Below are positions 60,061 to 64,000 of a stretch of 64,000 nucleotides of DNA, in pieces (position 1 is the stretch's first letter; each line of letters starts with the position of its first letter). Source of the stretch: CAVTYH01 sp963738835 (GTDB taxonomy: Bacteria; Planctomycetota; Planctomycetia; Pirellulales; JADZDJ01); NCBI GenBank assembly GCA_963738835.1, contig CAVTYH010000003.1, forward strand, positions 323,406-387,405, read 5' to 3'. The notes beneath the pieces are model-generated. The model was not told where the DNA came from. It ran no database searches and saw only the letters and a program-made list of their open reading frames with translations. The position numbers and the translations under genes were made by a program.

Positions 60061-61029
60061 ATGAGCCGTGCGGCGAAATTATTTTTGGTGCCTTCTTTAT
60101 TCACGGCCCTTGGTTGGGCCCTTGCGCTGCCAAACTCTGCGTGGGCAGCGCAACCAGTGAAGGTTCACTACAAAACTGTCAAAGCCGGTGACCTCGACAT
60201 CTTCTATCGCGAGGCCGGGCCACAAGACGCCCCGACGTTGCTGCTGCTTCACGGCTTCCCAACCAGCTCGCAAATGTTCCGCAATTTGATACCGGCTCTG
60301 GCCGACAAGTACCACGTTGTCGCACCCGACTATCCTGGTTATGGCCACAGTTCGATGCCGCCGCACGATAAGTTCGCATACACCTTCGACAGCCTGGCAA
60401 AGGTCATTGATGAATTCACCGAGAAACTAAACCTGAAAAGATACGCCATTTATGTTCAGGACTATGGGGCACCAGTTGGCTACCGCCTGGCCGTCAAACA
60501 TCCAGACCGGATTACCGCCATCGTAGTGCAGAACGGGAACGCTTACGACGAGGGACTCGACAACGACTTTTGGAAGCCGATCAAGGAATACTGGAAAGCA
60601 CCAAAAAGCAAGGAAAAACGCGACGCCATTCGCAATTTGCTGACCTACGATGCAACAAAGTGGCAATACACCGACGGAGTGAAGGACCCCGAACTCGTCA
60701 GCCCTGACGGTGCTGCCGAAGATCAGTTCCTGCTTGATCGCAAGGGTAACGACGAAATTCAGCTCGACTTGTTCCTCAGCTATGGCAGCAACCCACCGCT
60801 GTATCCGAGCTGGCAGGAGTACTTCCGTAAGCACCAGCCGCCGACGCTGATCGTATGGGGAAAGAACGATAAAATTTTCCCCGCCGCCGGGGCCGAGCCG
60901 TACAAGCGCGACCTGAAAACGCTAGACTTTTACCTTCTCGATGCGGGTCACTTCGCCCTGGAAACCAATGGTGACGAAATCGCCCAACTGATGCGGGATT
61001 TCCTCGATAAGCATGTGGCCAAGAGATAA
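60061..61029 (+). CDS. Exported alpha/beta hydrolase, epoxide hydrolase-like
   Basis: 322 residues, intact. Signal peptide (MSRAAKLFLVPSLFTALGWA...AWA). Motifs: LLLLHGFPTSSQMFRNLIPA (HGFP oxyanion), APDYPGYGHSS, nucleophile Asp in IYVQDYGAPVGYRLAVKHPD, acid in VWGKNDKIFPAAGAEP and His in LLDAGHFALE. An Asp nucleophile places it with epoxide hydrolases or haloalkane dehalogenases. TGGAGA precedes the ATG. It ends the PPOX-isochorismatase-hydrolase run; the group II intron follows directly. Confidence 0.85.
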   Translation: MSRAAKLFLVPSLFTALGWALALPNSAWAAQPVKVHYKTVKAGDLDIFYREAGPQDAPTLLLLHGFPTSSQMFRNLIPALADKYHVVAPDYPGYGHSSMPPHDKFAYTFDSLAKVIDEFTEKLNLKRYAIYVQDYGAPVGYRLAVKHPDRITAIVVQNGNAYDEGLDNDFWKPIKEYWKAPKSKEKRDAIRNLLTYDATKWQYTDGVKDPELVSPDGAAEDQFLLDRKGNDEIQLDLFLSYGSNPPLYPSWQEYFRKHQPPTLIVWGKNDKIFPAAGAEPYKRDLKTLDFYLLDAGHFALETNGDEIAQLMRDFLDKHVAKR

Positions 61030-61133
61030 AAGGCGCTTCGGTCACATCGACGACCGGGTGGCCCTGGGGCGTTACCGCCCCAGGGCTCCCACAGACCCGT
61101 ACGTGCTCGCATTAGAGCATACGGTTCCTCAAG

Positions 61134-62478
61134 TCATGGGTTCGCTGCGTGCTTGTAAACTGAGCGAACAGTGCGCACGGGAGCCAACGGATACCGCTGG
61201 AGGAGGCGACGGAACATATTCCAGTTCAGCGAGCGAAGCCGGTTGCGGCGGTAAAGCCATTTCCGCCAGCGACACTCGACTTCGTGGAGGAACCGTGATA
61301 ACGCCCCCGAATTTCCCGTGACACCGTAGTACGCGTAGTGTCCGCGTAGCTTCTCGTTCAGTTTCTGCTGCTGTTCTCTGAGTGACAGGTGCCGGTTGGC
61401 CTGACACCATGAGTCAATGCTCCGCACTGCTCGGCTGAATCGGTCAGTGGCCGTTTTGAGTTTGACAACCCAGTACCCTCGCCGGGATCGGTCCCAGTAG
61501 TGGGTAAATCCCAGTAGATCGAAGGTCTCAGGACGATCGCGTGGCTCATCCGTTACCGCCGTCATTGATGACGGTGGACGGAATGGTACCAGTTTCGTCT
61601 TGGTGGGATGGACTGTCAGGCCGTACTTGCCGAATCGCTTCGGCACAACTTCCATAACGCGTTGGGCATCGCTTGTATCGCGGAACCCAATCACGAAGTC
61701 ATCCGCATAGCGGATGAGGAAGGCACGACCTCGTAAACGGGGCTTCACCTCCTGTTCGAACCACAGGTCCAGCACATAGTGCAGGAATATGTTCGAAAGT
61801 AAGGGTGAAACCACACACCACCTTGGGGCGATCCGGCGTCCGGGTAGCTCACGCTACCGTCTTCCATCACGCCCGCATTCAACCATTTGCCAATCAGCGC
61901 AGCAACACACCGTCACGCACCCGACGCTGAAGAAACTGTCGCAAGTGGCCATGATCCAAATTGTCGAAAAACTTTCGGATGTCCACTTCCAAAACACAGC
62001 CACCCCGACAGTTCATCAATTGGTCTCGGAATGATTGCAACGCGTCATGTGCCGATCGTCCGGGCCGGAAGCCATACGAGCAGTCCAAAAAGTCCTGTTC
62101 GTAGATCGGCTCCAACAACATGACAACCGCCCTCTGGAGGATCTTATCTTCCAGGGTAGGAATTCCGATCGGGCGGGTCTCGGTAGTCGAGCCGCCTTTC
62201 GGAATATGCACGCGCCGCACAGGCGGAGCCTGGTACGTGCCGGACTTCGCGCGGTCGAGCAGGCGCTGCAGGTTGCCCTCCAGGTCCTGTTCGTATTCCT
62301 CCGCGGTCACCCCATCCACGCCCACCGCACCATCCTTGCGGGTACGTCGATACGCTTCCTTCAGCCAGTCGATGTCCATCAAGTAGGCCAGCGAAGTGAA
62401 CGCCAGTTGCGGCGATTGTTTCACCAACGCTGCTATCCGCTCCTGTTTCGTGGACACGTTTGTCGAATTACGATGCAT
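61134..62478 (-). CDS. ltrA: Group II intron reverse transcriptase/maturase, two indels
   Basis: N-terminal part MHRNSTNVSTKQERIAALVK, AYRRTRKDGAVGVDGVTAEE, PIGIPTLEDKILQRAVVMLL, CSYGFRPGRSAHDALQSF and DIRKFFDNLDHGHLRQFLQR; after indels near 61905 and 61808, the catalytic RYADDFVIGF with PLLSNIFLHYVLDLWF, then the X/thumb maturase domain (FRLLGFTHYW-like FDLLGFTHYWDRSRRGYWVV, LREQQQKLNEKLRGHYAYYG). About 447 residues. No HNH/EN domain. Splices the intron and drives retrohoming. Repaired, it would be complete. Confidence 0.85.
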
Positions 62479-63020
62479 TCGTCGTGTTTCTCAAAAGCGG
62501 TTCCATGATTCGACGTCTCGCTTTCCTCCACTGGCTCCCGCTGAGGGCGGTTCGCCAGCTTCATCGGTACTATCAAGACGCTATGACGTCCTGCCGCCCG
62601 TCCCGCCGCGCTTCGTTACCTTCGCTTGGCGGTACCTCGGTTGCACTCGTTACTTTCGCTCCCAAGCGGACGAATGCGCCGCCAAGGCCTGGAGTTGATC
62701 GCCCGGTATCTCCGTCCGGGAATATTGCCGAGGAAACGACAGGATCTCCCAAGTTCCTGGGGAACCCCGATGTCCGTTTGCACATGTTCAGTCGACGCCG
62801 GCAGGACTGCTGACACCAGACCATTGCGGTGCAGCAACGTGGCCCTTGGTATGTGAACAGCAAAGGCTCCCACGAAAGGTCTTTCGACGCTCAATAGCAT
62901 GGCTTTCGAACTCACTGTCTACGCTTCGCAGGGCGGGTTACCCCACCACCACGCAAGACTCGCTTCCGGCCGCTGGTCAGGCGCTACCGGGCGGGCTTTA
63001 ACCCGCAAGGTTCCATCGAA
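62479..63020 (-). other. 5' ribozyme part of the group II intron
   Basis: No gene. On the minus strand it contains stem-rich sequence (GGTGGTGGGGTAACCCGCCC, TTCGAAAGCC) expected for domains I-III, upstream of the maturase ATG. Confidence 0.5.
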
Positions 63021-63495
63021 AGGTTTCAAAGCTGTTTCCTTACATCTCATTCTCCTTTCCCAAGTTTTACTTGGCGCAATCACATCGACCGAAGCGTCCT
63101 GTACCCGCTGAGGCCCATCTGTCGCCAACGGCATTCTACTTGAAGAACAAGGCAAGACCTGGAAGGCCATATATCCCAGAAATCGCAATCGGCTATTCTG
63201 TCCATACGTCATTAGCGGAGAAGAATAAGCGACGCCGGCCAGCCGCGGATGCCTTCCAAAAAAAGTTCAATTGGTGTCCGCTCGCCCCGACTTGACGGGA
63301 TAGAAAACCCTTTGACGAGAACGTCGAAGGGCTTTCTCATTGTGGGGGCTAGAGTTGCGTCGTCGCGGAGGAGGTTCAATTAAACGGCGTTGGTCAGAGG
63401 GTTTCATTTGGCATAAAAACACAAGTCAATGGTGCGACGCAATTTAGCGTAGTTCAATCGGCGACGGCAAATCTAGAAGCGTTGAAGCCGCCTAA
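63021..63495. other. Exon side and intergenic region
   Basis: A plus-strand frame 63071-63295 (ends AFQKKFNWCPLAPT) is not convincing. The only clear element is the terminator at 63303-63337. Confidence 0.4.
63303..63337. terminator. Bidirectional terminator hairpin
   Basis: CCCTTTGACG-AGAA-CGTCGAAGGG (one wobble pair) flanked by AAAA on the left and CTTTCTC on the right. On the minus strand GGGTTTTC follows the stem. Confidence 0.65.
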
Positions 63496-63885
63496 CTACG
63501 CCGGTTGACAGATTGGCTGCAGCAAGGTGCAAAATGCCTGCCGTGCTCGGTGTAAGCGTGTTTTCACGACGCCGTTCGATACGCCCAGCATTGCCGCGAT
63601 TGCGTCGGTATCTAATTCCACAATGTCGCGAAGAATCAATACTTCTCGGTATGGGGCGGGCAGGCTGTCGATGCACTCCCTGCCCGCAATTGCAAACAGT
63701 AGCAGCAGAGCTGTTGCCGGCTCAGGAATGGCCGGAGCACCGGCGGAGCCACTGGCGCTGCTGGCGAATTGGCCGAAGTGGGTGTGCGAGAGGTCGCTGT
63801 CGACGTCGTTGACGAGGCTGTCGTTGTTTCCATCGGCGACCAAATCTCCCCCTGTCTGGCCGAGCGTCTCGCGTCGCGCGGCTAG
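63496..63885 (-). CDS. Chimeric frame: PEP-CTERM tail fused to ECF sigma region 4
   Basis: In one unbroken minus-strand frame: dockerin-like ADGNNDSLVNDVDSDLSHTHFGQ, then IPEPATALLLLFAIAG (PEP motif and hydrophobic helix), then directly RECIDSLPAPYREVLILRDI, DTDAIAAMLGVSNGVVKTRL and HRARQAFCTLL, a sigma-70 region 4 helix-turn-helix of ECF type, stop at 63496. The first half is the end of an exported protein, the second half the end of a sigma factor lacking region 2. The frame is open from upstream (to about 63885) without an obvious start; TTG 63843 is the first candidate. Probably the product of a deletion or misassembly joining two genes at about 63685. Confidence 0.6.
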   Translation of the reverse strand, partial: LAARRETLGQTGGDLVADGNNDSLVNDVDSDLSHTHFGQFASSASGSAGAPAIPEPATALLLLFAIAGRECIDSLPAPYREVLILRDIVELDTDAIAAMLGVSNGVVKTRLHRARQAFCTLLQPICQPA

Positions 63886-64000
63886 TCACCGGTCTCTTCC
63901 GTTTCTCCGGAGATTTAGTCCGGCGACCATGCATTGATCATAGGGGCCGCGACCCCGCGGGCGCATCGGCTACCGTCGTCGCATTGAGTTTTGACAAGGC
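63886..64000. other. Right edge, no feature seen
   Basis: Probably upstream coding sequence of the PEP-CTERM protein with a frame disturbance; too short to judge. Confidence 0.3.

Larger units (their letters stand above)
61040..63020 (-). mobile_element. Group II intron with LtrA-type maturase
   Basis: Minus-strand order: 5' ribozyme part (about 63020-62480), the RT/maturase gene (62478-61134), then domain V and VI. Domain V reads GGAACCGTATGC...GCACGTACGG (about 61131-61088); it is followed by a 10-bp stem with GTAA loop (61085-61062). Exact ends were not fixed; 3' end must fall between 61029 and 61062, and the 5' end near a GCGGG/CCCGC stem at about 63010. Confidence 0.75.

Overview
The window reads as a piece of a planctomycete genome. 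Supporting signs are PEP-CTERM tails (40.9, 58.6 and 63.7 kb), an ECF sigma factor next to a very large Ser/Thr kinase with FG-GAP/PQQ-like repeats, a BlaI regulator plus M56 peptidase pair, a TIGR03067-type lipoprotein, secreted Gly/Ser- and Tyr-rich proteins, and a RepA-like initiator of a type common in this phylum. This is inferred from gene content; no rRNA or other phylogenetic marker is present.

Layout. 0-5.5 kb: a type IV (AbiE) toxin-antitoxin remnant, a small ORF, a replication initiator (RPA/RepA type), three direct repeats spaced exactly 33 bp (candidate iterons), then about 1 kb with no believable gene but dense with stem-loops (4.2-5.25 kb), followed at once by a short conserved-looking ORF. 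This block ends abruptly inside a GH130 phosphorylase gene that has lost its 5' half. It looks like a small integrated replicon or mobile element and is the most interesting part of the window. 6.4-17 kb: a P3A-type proton ATPase, a phosphoesterase, an IS110 remnant and several exported proteins. 17.3-33.3 kb: two IS66-family copies flanking a BlaI/M56 pair, a two-component system, csrA and small exported proteins. 33.4-40.2 kb: a TIGR03067-type lipoprotein, the giant kinase and its sigma factor. 41.6-47.5 kb: hydrolase and membrane protein genes, then a four-gene run built around a DyP-type peroxidase. 47.9-53 kb: patatin, potassium channel, CPA2 antiporter, aquaporin. 53-55 kb: truncated and duplicated debris with a tRNA/tmRNA 3'-end fragment. 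56-61 kb: a large PEP-CTERM beta-strand-repeat protein and a PPOX/isochorismatase/epoxide-hydrolase cluster. 61-63 kb: a group II intron. The window ends in a PEP-CTERM tail fused in frame to a sigma region 4.

Caveat. A striking share of recognisable genes carries one or more single- or two-base frameshifts while the protein sequence on both sides stays well conserved. Uncorrected indels in the assembly explain this better than mass pseudogenisation. Frameshifted genes are therefore annotated over their whole inferred span, and only genes that are truncated or clearly decayed are called pseudogenes. Several repeats occur twice or more: a 0.9-kb segmental duplication (10.0/53.5 kb), a 98-bp identical palindromic element inside it, and two families of roughly 110-bp interspersed repeats.
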